Source of the DNA: Lichenostomus cassidix
Lineage: Eukaryota; Chordata; Aves; Passeriformes; Meliphagidae
Direction: 5' to 3'
Assembly: GCA_008360975.2 (NCBI GenBank)
Contig: VLJF02000046.1
Span: 1,178,001 to 1,242,000 of the forward strand
Length of the DNA: 64,000 nt
Shown here: positions 1 through 11,117 of the stretch, in pieces
Numbering within the stretch: the stretch's first letter is position 1
How the letters are laid out: each line of letters begins with the position of its first letter
Notes under the pieces: model-generated
The model's database searches: none
The model's input: the letters and a program-made list of their open reading frames with translations, nothing else
Told to the model about the DNA's origin: nothing
Program-made: the position numbers and the translations under genes

Positions 1-330
1 GCTGTAGGTGGCGCTGTGGCGCAGGGTCAGGTCACCGTCCGGCAGCTGCAATGGCGGACGGGCTGAGAAACACGCAGGGCAGCGGAAAACAGCTCAGGGC
101 AGCGAGGGAACAGGGCAGCAGGAGCGGGCGCTCTCTCTCTCTCTCCGGCCAGCGAGAATCTCCGCAGTCACAGCAGACGCCACGGTCTTGTGCGGCAGAG
201 GGCGGGGGCAGGCAGCAGAGGCAGCCGGACTCTCCCGGCAGCAGCCACGAGGGAACGCAGCCCGGGGTGGGGGGGGGGGGAAAACGTGCCCTTCCCCGTG
301 AGGAGAAAAGTTGAATCAAAGCTCACCCAG
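1..330. other. GC- and CpG-rich edge segment, possible promoter or 5' exon
   Basis: The first ~330 bases are clearly richer in G+C and CpG than the AT-rich DNA that follows. They include a CT dinucleotide run near 131-144 and an uninterrupted G run near 269-280. Overlapping short open frames start at the ATG at 51, but none resembles a known protein. A CpG-island promoter or first exon of a gene lying to the left is possible; a GC-rich repeat is equally possible. Confidence 0.25.
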
Positions 331-1680
331 CCAGGAGGGAAGAGAAGCAGGGCACCGTTCGATTTCCTCTGGTAGCAGCTGGAAAGCCAAGAGCCAGCAG
401 CCTCTACCCTCAGCGTCCGAACCACCAGAGTCAGTTCCCAGGACCGGCTCTCCCCCACCTTGCCCTGCCCAAACCTAGCCTTTGTCTTTTTACAAAAGGC
501 TTGATCGCTCCGAACATCGGGCCATTTGTTGCGTAGCAACAGGAATGGGAAGAAATTCTCAACCCCCGACATTTACCCTTCAAGCAGCCAGCCAAATTGC
601 CTTAGAGAAAATACAAATCAACTGCTGCAGAGGAAAAAATTTTAGAACTGCTGAGGAGAAGGTGGAGACAAGGTGTGTCTCTGAGCCACTGTCCGGGGCT
701 GTTCAAGCAGCCAAGAACGTGACAATGTGTGCTTAATTCATGTCCCCAAGAGGGTCCAGTCCTTTCTGTATGGTTGGTTGTCATGGCAAGTAACTTTTGC
801 AAAAAAGTGTTCTTCCCCATGCTTTGAGAATTTGACAGCCACTTTTGGAGAACACGGTGGCGTGATGCTAATTTTATAAGTTACCAAATCCAGTGGCTTG
901 CAGCTATTGATTGTCTCAGACTGTAGCCAGAGGCTGGCCACACTGTCTGCAAAAGTTGTTCAGCCAAAGCTCTGATGGTAAATGAAGCCCAAAGGCTGAC
1001 AATAGGAATATACCTCAAGTTTCACACCAAGCTAAAGTTTTATTAACTCAAAGAACATCTGAGTAGATGACCAGCGCAGTTATTGTACTGTGAATCTTGT
1101 CTAGTAAAACAAGAGTATTTAAGAAAAAAAGAAAAAACCCAAAAACAAGGGGTTTGACTCAGCCTCCTTGAGGAAGTTGGAAAAAAAAAAAAAATGTATT
1201 TAGTAGTGAGTCTTCAAAAGTACTAGAAGAGTAACAATTTGAAAAATACACTATCGTTAACGAAAGGAAGTGAAACATTGCCTCTTACATAGTCAGCTCA
1301 AGCAGCAGAGCTGTAAGTGCTTATAAAATCCTGTGAAGTATATAAAGACAAAATAGTGAATATTTTTACTAATTCTAAATATGCATATAGAGTAATACAT
1401 GCATTTAAGAAATTATAAGAAAAAAAGGGAAGTTTATTAAATTTTAATTTCTCACTTATTAAAAGAATTTCCAATGGGGAGTTAAATGAGGCAAGAATTC
1501 ATCATTCTCCCACTCTAACATGTGTTATCACTGTGCAAGTTTGTTTTAACATCTTTCAGTGTGTCCTCAGACAAAAAGCTGTGTAAGACGAGGAACCACT
1601 CAAGCCACAGAAACAAAAGAACTGCTAACTTCCCTCACGGCTGTGAGATCTACAGCCAGAGACTCCTCTCCAGTGTGAAA
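331..1680. other. AT-rich intergenic DNA, no gene seen
   Basis: No long open frame, RNA gene or recognisable repeat is visible. Short A-runs occur near 1123-1137 and 1180-1193. It may include decayed internal sequence of the retrovirus whose 3' end lies at 2883-3780, but nothing readable supports that. Confidence 0.4.
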
Positions 1681-1724
1681 CCAAAATGAAACACATTAAA
1701 TGGTTTTGTTTTTTGTATTACCAG

Positions 1725-1804
1725 AACAGTGTTATCCACAGTCAGCTATCCTAGCAAAACCTTGTAATAATTGTAATGGCAAGTATGGCTTCAGATGCAA
1801 AGGG
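1725..1804 (+). other. Candidate 80-nt exon or env surface remnant, cysteine-rich
   Basis: An 80-nt stretch is preceded by a T-rich tract ending in a consensus acceptor (TTACCAG) and followed by a consensus donor (GGGTAAGT). Only one of the three frames is open; it reads from 1727 and contains four cysteines in 26 codons. It could be a host exon. It could also be a relic of the envelope surface subunit of the retrovirus whose TM remnant lies 1.1 kb downstream on the same strand. I do not recognise the peptide. Confidence 0.2.
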
Positions 1805-1809
1805 GTAAG

Positions 1810-2880
1810 TAAGCCAGGAAAAAAAAAAAAGGGAAAGCTATGTGAGCTTGAATCTAAATTTGTGAAATTGATATATAACAATAACAAAATAATTTCATTT
1901 TTAAAATGAAAAGGTTTCAAAAGGATGGCTGGCTATTTTACTAAGTATTTATAACTGTTGCTGTTTAATGCGTATTTGTTTGTCCAGTGTTTAAGAATGC
2001 TAAGCCCCACAAAAGAAAATACTGCCTTTGAAAAATCGCTAAAAGTCATAGACTAATCTGCCAGGCTTTGGGCTCTGCAATTTAAAAGTTAATTTAAAAT
2101 AGCAGTTAAAAGTGCCATTCTTCAGTAGCACATTTGAAGTCCTAGAAAAAGCTCGCAAAATCGTATAAAAGATCCTGAACATCTGTTGATTTTGTGAGTG
2201 GCTAATATTTGTGAGCATTTTTTTTCTGTAAATTGAAAGATAATCTAGATTTACGGAGAGTAAAACAAAAGACTGAAAAGGTAAGAAAAGATAGCCTAAT
2301 GGATCACAAGCAAAAACTAACAGCATGAGAGTCTTAGTCAGTTATCCTTTATGCTTTCCTCTTTCCTTTCTGCTCTGTTTGCTAGAAATTCTGCCAAGGT
2401 GAGGAAGAAAAGTACCCCATTTTACAAGCAAGAAAAGCTATCAGTGGTCCTGATCACTGTCTGGAGCCATGATGTGAGCTGCCAAAACTGAAAAATTTAA
2501 TGTCTCTGCAACACTTCAAAATGCCTGTGTGTATGGTGTGTGGGAAAGGGACAGGTCAGGCCTTGCCCTGGTGAGACAGTGAACTGCTCCTTACCTCACC
2601 CCCAGAGCATCCCAGCCCTGCAGTGAGGTCCAGCCATGGACACAGCAGAGGACAGTGCTCCAATCTCCCCATCCCTGACTCCAAAGAAACCTGCTAGGGG
2701 ATGGAAGGCCCAAGAAAGCCAAAAGAATTAACATTCCTCTTAGAATTTCTATCGATTCTGTCTTTCTTCTTTTTCTTCAAAATAACTGCTCAACCAATAT
2801 CTCTCCACATTAGTGTTGTTCCTCAACTAACAAAGCTTACTCCGAATATATAAACCCACCAATTTTCAGTTTTGCCAGGT
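1810..2880. other. AT-rich DNA without a clear gene
   Basis: No convincing open frame or repeat family is visible. It lies between the possible exon/env fragment and the env TM remnant on the same strand, so it may be decayed env sequence. Confidence 0.3.
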
Positions 2881-2882
2881 AG

Positions 2883-3107
2883 TTTATACCCTGGCCTGAA
2901 GTAAGTAAACTAAAGAAGAACCTTTCTACCATTGTAGAGGCCATAATGAGTGCCACTGCAGATGCCATAAAAGCACAGCAAATCAAGATAAAGAGCATCT
3001 CACAATTAACTATAGATTTGCTGTATGCCAAAAGAGAAAAAGTATGTACAGTTATAAATACAAGCTGTTGCAATTATGTTAATCCTAACGTAAACAAATG
3101 TATGTAA
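2883..3107 (+). pseudogene. Retroviral env transmembrane-subunit remnant
   Basis: A 74-codon open segment bounded by TAG (2880) and TAA (3105). It reads as the ectodomain of a retroviral TM protein. It contains the heptad-rich stretch before the disulphide loop and a CX6CC motif (CTVINTSCC) followed by NYVN, the arrangement typical of gamma/alpha/D-type envelope TM subunits. The region upstream is not readable as SU and no membrane anchor is intact downstream. A polypurine tract and LTR follow 190 bp later on the same strand, so this is the 3' relic of a provirus. It is non-functional. Confidence 0.6.
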
Positions 3108-3290
3108 TAGTTTTTTGTGTTATTGCATTGTTATTTACTGTCTGCAATAGTAGTTATTGTTATATAATATTATGTACTTAGAACTGTGATGTTTATATCC
3201 AATAGCAAAAGTATAAACTTAGATATGAAATAGAGAAAGGTATTTACTTTCATAGCATACAAGATTTGTAAAGAATTACAAATTACAAAA

Positions 3291-3304
3291 GAAAAGGGGG
3301 GAAT
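3291..3304 (+). other. Polypurine tract of the 3' LTR
   Basis: A purine-only run (AAAAGGGGGGAA) directly abuts the TG that opens the following LTR. This is the expected plus-strand primer site at the 3' end of a retroviral genome. Confidence 0.6.
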
Positions 3305-3780
3305 TGAGACTCTGAGCTTTTGCCCCCCTTCCACCAGCACAGGCGCCTGTCTGTGGCCGCCAGGGCTGAAGGCTGAACTCTTAATTCAAATTCAAATTGT
3401 AGGTAACAGCTCTGGCCTGATGGCTTATCAGCTAAGCATGCATTTGAAACCAACACAGAAACAACTGAATCATCCCATGAAGGACTGTCACCTTGGAGGA
3501 GGCTTTGGGGGTCTCCAAAGACCACCAGGACATACGGAGCATGCGTGGTGCACATGCTAATGATATTAATGACTTCCGAGAAATGATTTGTATAACCACT
3601 CCTATCCTGAAGAATGTAATTAATATTCATGATTTTACCTATAACTCTGTGTCTTTGGGGTACTGAGGTGTGTGTGTTTGGTGGAAACAATCCCCACACA
3701 TCCGGTGCACCGAATAAAGCAAATACCCACTTCTCTGACTTGGTCTCTGAAGTGTCTCTGAGCTCGATTGGGGCGAATCA
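3305..3780 (+). mobile_element. Retroviral 3' LTR (476 bp)
   Basis: The element starts TGAGAC after a polypurine tract and ends GAATCA. AATAAA sits near 3713, followed by a T/G-rich R-U5-like tail. The right boundary is supported independently. From 3782 onward the sequence matches the paralogous copy at 40484, whereas the sequence to the left of that point is unrelated in the two copies. With the env TM remnant upstream, this is the 3' end of a truncated old provirus. Confidence 0.65.
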
Positions 3781-4247
3781 GTCTGCTCCAGGCAGACACT
3801 GCAGGCAAAATCCTGTCTCTCCTTTGGGGCAAGGCCAGGAGCCCAAAATCACACTCAAAATGCTGGGTTCTGGCCCATTTCTGCATCTGGAGAGATGGGG
3901 GTGCAGCATTATCCAGAGAAACTTCCTGTGCTTCACACTCCAGCTTGCAAACCCAGCCCTTGGACAGTGGGTTTATAAGGACCACAAGTCATAGACCAAA
4001 TAGGATCAATTTTAAACCATGACACTTCATTCTCTGTGGTAGATTCATCTATTCTATGCCATGAAACACATCTTCAGTTGGACTGCAATTAATGGGTCTG
4101 AAGCCTGAAGTAACAAAACCACCCCAGGTTGCCTTACAAAGATTGAAAGCCATAACAAATATGTTTTTCTCTTAAAAAATAAATGTGTTTTTCTCTTCAA
4201 AGCATTTTTCAGGTATACATGACATGTACAAGATACAGGGTGTAGTG
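3781..4247. repeat. Segmental duplicate of 40483-40957
   Basis: Near-identical to 40483-40957 on the same strand, with small indels. In both copies it is followed by the same antisense LTR and satellite tract, so the duplicated unit runs about 2 kb, to ~5795 and ~42262. No gene is visible. Confidence 0.75.
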
Positions 4248-5485
4248 TGTTGATGCTGGCTGGATGCCAGGCACCCATCAAAGCCTCTCTCTCACTCCCC
4301 TCTGCAGCTGCACAGGGGAGAGGAAATAGAACGAGGGGTTCATGAGTTGAGATAAGGACAGGGAGAGATCCCTCATCAAATATTGTCATGGGAAAAACAG
4401 ACTCAAATTAGAGATATTAGTTGAATTATTGCTGACAAAATCAGAGCAGGAAAAGTAAAATAAAACCTTAAAAGTGCCTTCCCCCCACCTCTCCCTCCTG
4501 CCCAGCTCTATCTCCTCCCCCAGCAGAGCAGGGAGACAGGAATGGTCAGTTCTGGTCAGTTCATCATCTGAGATTTCTCCCACTGCTCAGGGAGAGGAGT
4601 TGTTCCCCTGCTGCACTGTGGGGTTCCTCCCACGGGAGAGTTCTCCAGGAACTTCTCCAATGTGAGTTCATCTCACGAGCAGCAGCTCCCTGTGAACTGC
4701 TGCAATGTGAGTCCATGCCATGGGCAACAGTCCCCCAAAGCTGCTGCAGCGTGGGTCACTCTCCTACGGGGTCAGTCCTTCAAGGACAGGCTGCTCCAGC
4801 TGGGCAGCAGAGCCCCTCTCTGCAGGGGTCACAGCCTCCTCCCAGGCATCCCCCTGCTCCAGCCTGGGCTCCTCCTCCCTGGGCTGCAGGTCGATCTCTG
4901 CATTCCCATGGATCTCCAGGAGCTGTGGATGGATCTCTGCATCCCCATGGATCTCCAGGGGCTGTGGATGGATCTCTGCATCCTCATGGATCTCCAGGAG
5001 CTGCAGGTGGATCTCTGCATCCCCATGGATCTCCAGGAGCTGCAGGTGGATCTCTGCATCCCCATGGATCCCCAGGAGCTGCAGGTGGATCTCTGCATCC
5101 CCATGGATCTCCAGGAGCTGCAGGGGCACTGCTGCTTCACCATGGTCTTCACCAAGGGCTGCACAGGAATCCCAGTTCCAGTGCCTGGAGCAGCTCCTCC
5201 CCTCCTCCTTCACTGACCTTGGTGTCTGCAGAGCTGTTCTCCTCACATGTTCTCACTCCTCTCTTCTCTGGTCACAATTACAACTGTGCAACAACTTCTT
5301 GGTTATTTCTTTCTGCTTAAATCTGTTACCACAGAGGCATTACCACCATTTTAATTTGCCCAGCCTTGGCCAGTGGCATGTCCACCTTTGGAGCCAGCAG
5401 GGGTTGGCTCTGCCCTACATGGTGGAAGCTTCCAGCAGCTTCTCACAGAAGCCACCTCTGTGGCCACTCTGCCACCAAAAAACCA
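4248..5485 (-). mobile_element. Antisense ERVL-type LTR (~1.2 kb)
   Basis: Read on the minus strand it ends in AGCATCAACA, and at 4300-4400 it resembles the reverse of the sense-oriented LTR at 42265-43484 (shared Leu/Cys-like tail and the 'CTCATGAGTTGAGATAAGGAC' type segment). Its minus-strand 5' end near 5485 merges into satellite. The family assignment rests on this internal comparison and general similarity to avian ERVL LTRs. The open frames of up to 288 codons inside it come from the VNTR and are not genes. Confidence 0.55.
4889..5122. repeat. 39-bp VNTR, six units, inside the LTR
   Basis: Six head-to-tail units of exactly 39 bp, built on GGTGGATCTCTGCATCCCCA plus TGGATCTCCAGGAGCTGCA. 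Unit length is a multiple of three, which is why several frames stay open. The paralogous LTR at 41598-41675 has two units and the sense LTR near 42800 has about one, so this array has expanded locally. Confidence 0.9.
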
Positions 5486-5489
5486 GGCC

Positions 5490-5795
5490 ATGGTACCAAG
5501 GGGCTGTTGTGACACTGGGGGCTGCATGGATCCAAGGGGCAAATGTGACATTGCACAGCCTCATGGAACCAAGGAGACCACTGTGACCCTATGGGGCCTA
5601 ATGGAATCATGGCGACCTTTGTGACACTGCAGGGCTTCATGGAATGAAGGGGCAGTGGTGACACTGTGGGGCCCATGGAACAAAGAGGCTGCTGAGACAC
5701 TGCAGGGCTTTGGTGAACAAGGGGTCAGTGTGACACTGTGTGGTTACATGGCGCTGAGGAGACCATTGTGACACTACAAATCCTAATGGAATTTC
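5490..5795 (-). repeat. Dispersed ~39-bp satellite (orientation B)
   Basis: Degenerate tandem units of the type CATGGAACCAAGGAG / CATTGTGACACTGTGGGG, the reverse complement of the arrays at 6780, 20600, 29040 and 57640. The array abuts the upper end of the antisense LTR, as its paralogue does at 42046. Confidence 0.8.
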
Positions 5796-6284
5796 TGGAA
5801 ATAATACAACTTTTAAATTTTTTAATGTCACTTCAGTCAAGGGTTTGTTCGCCTTTGCCCAGGGGGAGAGGAATTGAAGTTTCTCTTCAAAAGACTCTGT
5901 TCACCGAGGTTGGGTAAGGCCTGATGAGTTTGACACCTACAGACTAGGAGTAGCCAGAAGATACACAGGAGGTAAAAAAACATTAATGAACATCACCCCT
6001 CAGTGCAGTTAGAGACACCTGGTCTGGGAAAAGATTGATAAGAGAATCAAAGAATGACCATCTAATTAACTTTAAAAGCAAAGGGGTCAATAACCAATAG
6101 GAGATCAAACACTATGAATTGTGTAATTTAAGACCAATGAACCTGAATTTCTTTGGGTTTTTTCTGTATAAACTGTCCCATCCCTGTTCGCTCAGGAACA
6201 CTTGTCCATCCCCAGCCCATTGGTTGGGGGACTTGCAGACCCACCTCATGCAGGGAGAGCACTGTGACAAAGACAGTTGAACAG
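5796..6284 (+). mobile_element. LTR fragment, same family as 46745-47373
   Basis: Resembles the solo LTR at 46745-47373 along most of its length: an early A/T-rich stretch ending CACTTCAGTCAAGG, a mid segment AGACCAATGAAC, and a TATA-like TGTATAAACTG near 6166. It is cut on the right by the next LTR, with which it shares no sequence. Confidence 0.5.
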
Positions 6285-6749
6285 AACAACACTCTTATCA
6301 AGGACAGTAGAACAGAACAGTCCTGGAGAAATAGATAAAGGATATAACTGAAGCAAACAGAAGTCACACAAAACACAAGCAGGGTGACAGCTCAGCTCTG
6401 CAAGGCTGACAAAGCAGAAGTTATGCAAAACAATGAAACTGCACTTGCTCACAATTGGGGGGGTCGAGGAACAGTCATCTGAAAAGAACACCAGACATTG
6501 AAGACAGACCCCAAAGAACCATATAAGGACTTCTGATAAGGGTGCGACTATGTCAAATAAAGTCAAAGAATGTGGGGATAGCTAATGAATATGTAATCAG
6601 TGTGTGTGAGAAAAACTCTGTTCATTCAATGCTCAGTGCACTCCAATGGAGGAAGGATTGTCCAAGTGACCAGCATGCTGTAATGAAGAATACCTGCTTT
6701 CAAATACCCAACACCGTTAAAAGTTTCTGTCCAGCGCATTTCAGTATCA
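6285..6749 (+). mobile_element. Solo LTR, same family as 20127-20592
   Basis: Aligns end to end with 20127-20592. Shared blocks include AAGGACAGTAGAACA at the left, AAGTCACACAAAACACAAGC, an ACCATATAAGG TATA-like site, and AATAAA at 6556. Both copies end in TTTCAGTAYCA and are followed by the same ~39-bp satellite in the same orientation. No internal coding sequence adjoins it. Confidence 0.6.
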
Positions 6750-6779
6750 GTGGTGTCCTTGTCTCTATTATGCCCCACA

Positions 6780-8565
6780 GTTTCACAATGGCTCCTTGGT
6801 TTCATGAGGCCCTGCTGTATAACAATGGACCCTTGGTTCCATGAGGTTCTGTACTGTCAAAATGGCCTCCTTGGTTTTGCACTGCCATAAGTCTCTCCTT
6901 GGTTCCTCAAGGCCTTGGTGTGTCACAATAGCCCCTTGGTTCCATGAACTTCCATAGTGTCAGCATGGTCTCTTGGATCTGCAGTATCACAATGGACACT
7001 TGGTTACAAGCAGCCCCCCTGTGTCACAATGACCCCTTGGTTCCATGAGGCCTCACTGTATAACAATGGCCCCTTGGTTCCATGAGGTTCCATAGTGTAA
7101 CCATGGTCTCCTTGGATCCACATTGTCTGCATTGGTTCCACACAGCCCTGCTGTGTCACAATGACCCCTTGGTTCCATGGAGCCCCACTGTATAACAATG
7201 GACCCTTTGTTCCATGAGGTTCCATTATGTCACCATGGTCTCCTTCATTGCACAAGGCCTTGCTGTGTCACAAAGCACACATGGTTCCATGAGGTTCCAT
7301 AGTGTCCCCATGGTCTCCTTGGATCTGCATTGTCACAATGGACAATTGGTTCCATGGGACCCCACTGTGTCACAATAAACCCTTAGTGCCATGACATTCT
7401 GTAGTGTCACAATGGTCTCCCTGGTTCAATGAGGCCTTGGAGTGTCACAATGGCCCCTTGGTTCCCTGAGCTTCCATGGTGTCCACAATGGTCTCCTTGT
7501 CTCGGCAGAGTCATAATGGACCCTTGGTTCTATAAGGTTCCTAAGTATCACTGATCTCCTTGGTTCCATGTGACCCTGCTGTGTCACAATGGACCCTGGG
7601 TTCCATGAGTTCCTGCTTTGTCACAATGGCCCTTTGGTTCCATAGTTTTTGTTGCGTAACAGTGGACTTCTTGGTTCTGTGAGTTACCCTGCTGTTAGCA
7701 GTGGTTTCTTTGGCTCCACAAGGCCCCACTGTGTCTCAATGCACCCTTTGTTCCATAAGGATCTGCAGTATCACAATGGTTCCTTGGTTCCTCTAGGTCC
7801 TGCTATGTCACAATGGACCCTCTATTCCATGAGGCCCTACAGAGTCACAATGGACCCTTAGTTCCATGAAGTTCCATTGTGTCACAATGGACTTTTGGTT
7901 CCAACAGCTTTCATACTGTCAACATTGGTCTCCTTGGTTCCACAGTGTCACAATGGCCCCTTGGTTCCATGAGGTTCTGTAGTGTCACAATAGAAACCCT
8001 TATTCCATTAGGCCCCTGAGTTCCACACTGGTCTCTCTGATTCCATGAGGCACCACAGTGTCACAATGGACCCTTGGTTCCGTGAGGTTCCATAGTGTCC
8101 CGATGGTTGCCATGGTTACAAGAATTTCCATAGTGTCACAATGGTCTCCATGGCTCCATTAGGCCCTGCTTTGTCACCATAATCCCCTTGGTTCCAAGGA
8201 GGCCCTCCTGTGTGTGAATAGATATTTTTTTCCATTAAGATCCAATATGTCACAATGGTCTCCTTGGTTCTGTGAGGCCCCACTGTGTCACAACGGATCT
8301 ATGGTTCCATGAGGTTCCATAGTGTCACCATGGTCTTCATGAATCCACTGTGTAACAATAGACCATTGGCTCCATGTGACCTCACTGTGTCACAATGGTC
8401 ATCTTGATTCCATAATTCCCCAGAATGCCACAATAGAGCCTTGTTTCTATGAGGTTCTGCACTGTCACAATTGTCTCCTTGATTTCATGAGTCCCTGCTG
8501 TGTCACAATGGTCGCCTTGGTTCCACAAGGCCAATCAGAGTCACAGGAGTCTCCTTGGTTCCATG
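6780..8565 (+). repeat. Dispersed ~39-bp satellite, largest array (~1.8 kb)
   Basis: About 45 degenerate units built from CCTTGGTTCCATGAGG, a short variable joint, and TGTGTCACAATGG. Units drift between 37 and 41 bp and keep the GGTTCCATGAGG core best. No coding sense; every open frame here is short and repetitive. Confidence 0.9.
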
Positions 8566-9974
8566 AGGAAGATAAAACCTTTGCACAAACATTGAGCAAC
8601 ACGTGGTTAACACACCTAGAATCATCAGTTTGCATCCCAAAGAGGGGTTCAAGGTGAGAATGGCACCAGCATCTTCCATCTGCAACAGAGATCAGGACAG
8701 GGACAGAGAATTCAGCTTAAACACTCAGAGAGTTCTGCTGAAAGACTCAGAGAATTCTGCTTACAGAGATCATTTCTGGTCACACTGTCCCTTGCAGAAA
8801 GGTGACATCATCAGAGGCAGCCTGTACTGAGCATGTGGTTCCTGAGTGGGTTTGTTGTGTAGGAAACCTGCTCAGGCTTTTCCATTCTTCCCTCACAAAC
8901 AGGAAAACTTCTGCTGGGCTGTGTGCAGGCAGAGCCCTGAGGAGAGCAGGTGGGACATGGAGCCATGGGCTGGGACAGCCAGCTGCAGAGCTCAGGGGAC
9001 AAGTTTGTGATGCAGGGAACAGGGATGTGAGTGCAGGGTGGGCAACGTCAGCCATGGTGAGGTTGGGGTGAGGAGCAGGTTGTCCCAACAGGGTCAGCCT
9101 GCAAGGGGCTCATTGTTCTCTGTGCCCAGACCTCCTAAGGGGACATTCAGCACCAAGATCACTTGGAGAATGCACCATTCAGCTGAACTTCTCTGAACCG
9201 GAAAATAAAAAAATACTTGATTTAAAAAACTCATGACATGCACTTTCAAATCTTCCTAAGGAGGAAGAACTCCAAACTGACTGCAATCTGCTGCACAAGC
9301 CTTGGAGAGCTGAAGACAATTGAAAGAAGAGAAAGAGCTCCTGAGGGCATTCTGTGTTTTAATGAGCCCCACAGTGAATTTGGGGCTGAGTTCATGACCC
9401 TCAGGCACTGAGAGAAGGTTGCAGAAGCTGCTCAAGGAGTCAGAAGCAAAACTCCAAGTCCCTTGGAGCATCACTGGCCCCACTGAGGGCAGGGACTGCC
9501 AAAGGCTCCCCAGGGACTTGTGAGAGCAGATCCTTGGGGCCAGGAGTGCAGGGAGCCAAAGGGTCTGAGTAGGGAACTGGAATGCTGAGAGAGCCCTGGG
9601 CTGGTTGGAGGAAGCAGAAAGGCCAAGGGCTGAGCCCAGCCCTGGGACAGCAGGGCCTGTCCCTCACGGGTGGCTTGAGGCTGTTTGTGGGGCAGTGGGA
9701 TGTGAGGGGGAGGAAGGACAAATGTCATAGAACTGCAACCCCTGCCAGCCTGCTCAGGGAGAGGAGAGGGAGAGGCAAAGTGCAGACCCTGAGAGGAAAG
9801 TTCCTTCAGTGGGGCCTCCAGAGGCAGTGCCAGAGCCCAGGGGACAAAGCCCTGAGTGCCTCTGGCCCTGCCAGCCCTGCCCAGCCCTTGGCCATGTCTC
9901 CTGCAGGCTATGGCTCCGTTTCCGTGCTGCTCCTGTGCCCTGGCTGGCTGCACTCGCCCATCTCGCTGTGCCCC
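8566..9974. other. Unique-looking spacer, no convincing gene
   Basis: Moderately GC-rich DNA without a credible gene. Short segments near 10100-10150, just right of this tract, resemble the reverse complement of the OR 5' flank near 50340. Part of the tract may therefore be another degraded piece of the OR duplicon in inverse orientation. Open frames overlap on both strands and look incidental. Confidence 0.35.
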
Positions 9975-10092
9975 CAGCATTTCTCACCCAGCACTTCTCA
10001 CCAGCATTTCCCACCCAGCATTTCTCACCCAGCATTTCTCACCAGCATTTCTCACCAGCATTTCTCACCCAGCATTTCTCACCAGCATTTCT
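9975..10092. repeat. Short tandem repeat, 14-16-bp units
   Basis: About eight units of CAGCATTTCTCACC or CAGCATTTCTCACCC in tandem. They produce Ser/His/Phe-rich translated stretches in three frames that should not be read as protein. Confidence 0.85.
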
Positions 10093-10517
10093 GTGCCCTC
10101 TCTGGGGTCCCTGCACCCAGCACTGCCAGTCCCTGGCACACAGAGCCATGGCCTGATCCAGGCTCATGCTGGGAGACCTTGTGCATTGAAATTCTACCCT
10201 TGGAGGGACTTTTCTTTTTGCTCACCTCCAGTTTGAGCCTTCCAAGCTGCACTTTGAGGAGTTTTCCTTCTCTTCCCACTCCCAAGGCAAGCTCTGTCTC
10301 CTGCTGTTCACAGACAGAGAAGGGCTGGTGGGAGATGTGGTGGTCAGAAGCTGCCTGGGGTACCACAGTGATTCATGAAATAATTGAGATTTTAAATATT
10401 CTGTGAAAGAGGGAGTGGCATCAACAAAACTTCTATGCTGGACTTATGGAGGGACAACTTTGCTCTATTCAGGGTGAAGATTTGAGGAGAACTGAATCAG
10501 GTATTGATATTTTTTAA
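10093..10517. other. Spacer between the VNTR and CR1
   Basis: No gene is recognised. The first ~200 bp resemble the reverse complement of part of the OR 5' flank near 50300-50400 (shared CTCTGTGTGCCA context and antisense 'TCCCTTGGAGGG' type blocks). The rest is AT-rich. Confidence 0.3.
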
Positions 10518-11117
10518 AGGAAACAGCCCTTAAAAACAAAAGGGTCCAGGAACAATGGACACACTTCAAGGAAGAGATCTTGAAAGCACAGGAGCAGCCT
10601 GTCCCAGTGTGCCAAAAGATGAGCCAGCAAGGAACACGACTGGCCTGGCTGGGTATGGGGCTTTTGAGGGAACTTGGGAAAAAAAGAGGATGTTACCTTT
10701 GGACAGAGGGACAGACAACTCAGGAAATGTTTAAGGATGTCGTTAGGTCCTGCGGAAAGAAAATTAGAGCAGCAAAAGCTCAATTAGAACTTAACCTGGC
10801 CACTTCTGTGAAGGATAATGAAGATGTTTTTATACATAAATAAATGGCAATACCAGGGGCAAGAGAACGTCCATTCTTTATTGGGGGGATATAGTTACCA
10901 AACATGAGGAAAAGGCTGAGCTACTTAACCCCTTCCTTGCCTCAGTTTTCAACAGTAAGACACGTTGTCCTCAGAACAAGTGGCCTACTAGGCTAACAGA
11001 TGGGGACAGACTGGGAGTGGCACTCAGTGCCATGGTCTGGGTGAAAAGATGGTGTTAGGTCACAGGTTGGAATTGATGATCTCAAAGGTCTTTTCCAGCC
11101 TGGTTGATTCTGTGATG
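10518..11117 (+). mobile_element. CR1 LINE fragment with internal deletion
   Basis: The open stretch 10580-10840 reads as the CR1 ORF2 linker between endonuclease and reverse transcriptase. It contains RAAKAQLELNLATSVKDN, which is characteristic of CR1. Then come a few more CR1-like codons (TPSLPQFST) and, after a large deletion, the CR1 3' end (GGTCACAGGTTGGAATTGATG ... CTCAAAGGTCTTTTCCA). The element is dead. The satellite array begins directly at its 3' end. Confidence 0.75.

Noticed and set aside
8..572. Overlapping frames of 60-134 codons in the first 570 bases
   Set aside because: GC-rich DNA open on both strands; no start context, splice pattern or family similarity to support a gene.
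4662..5586. Overlapping frames of 184-288 codons with a repeated 13-residue motif
   Set aside because: Product of the 39-bp VNTR inside an antisense LTR; the paralogue at 40958 has different length and frame content.
6780..8565. CRISPR-like look of regularly spaced repeats
   Set aside because: Degenerate head-to-tail units with no unique spacers, in animal DNA; it is a satellite.
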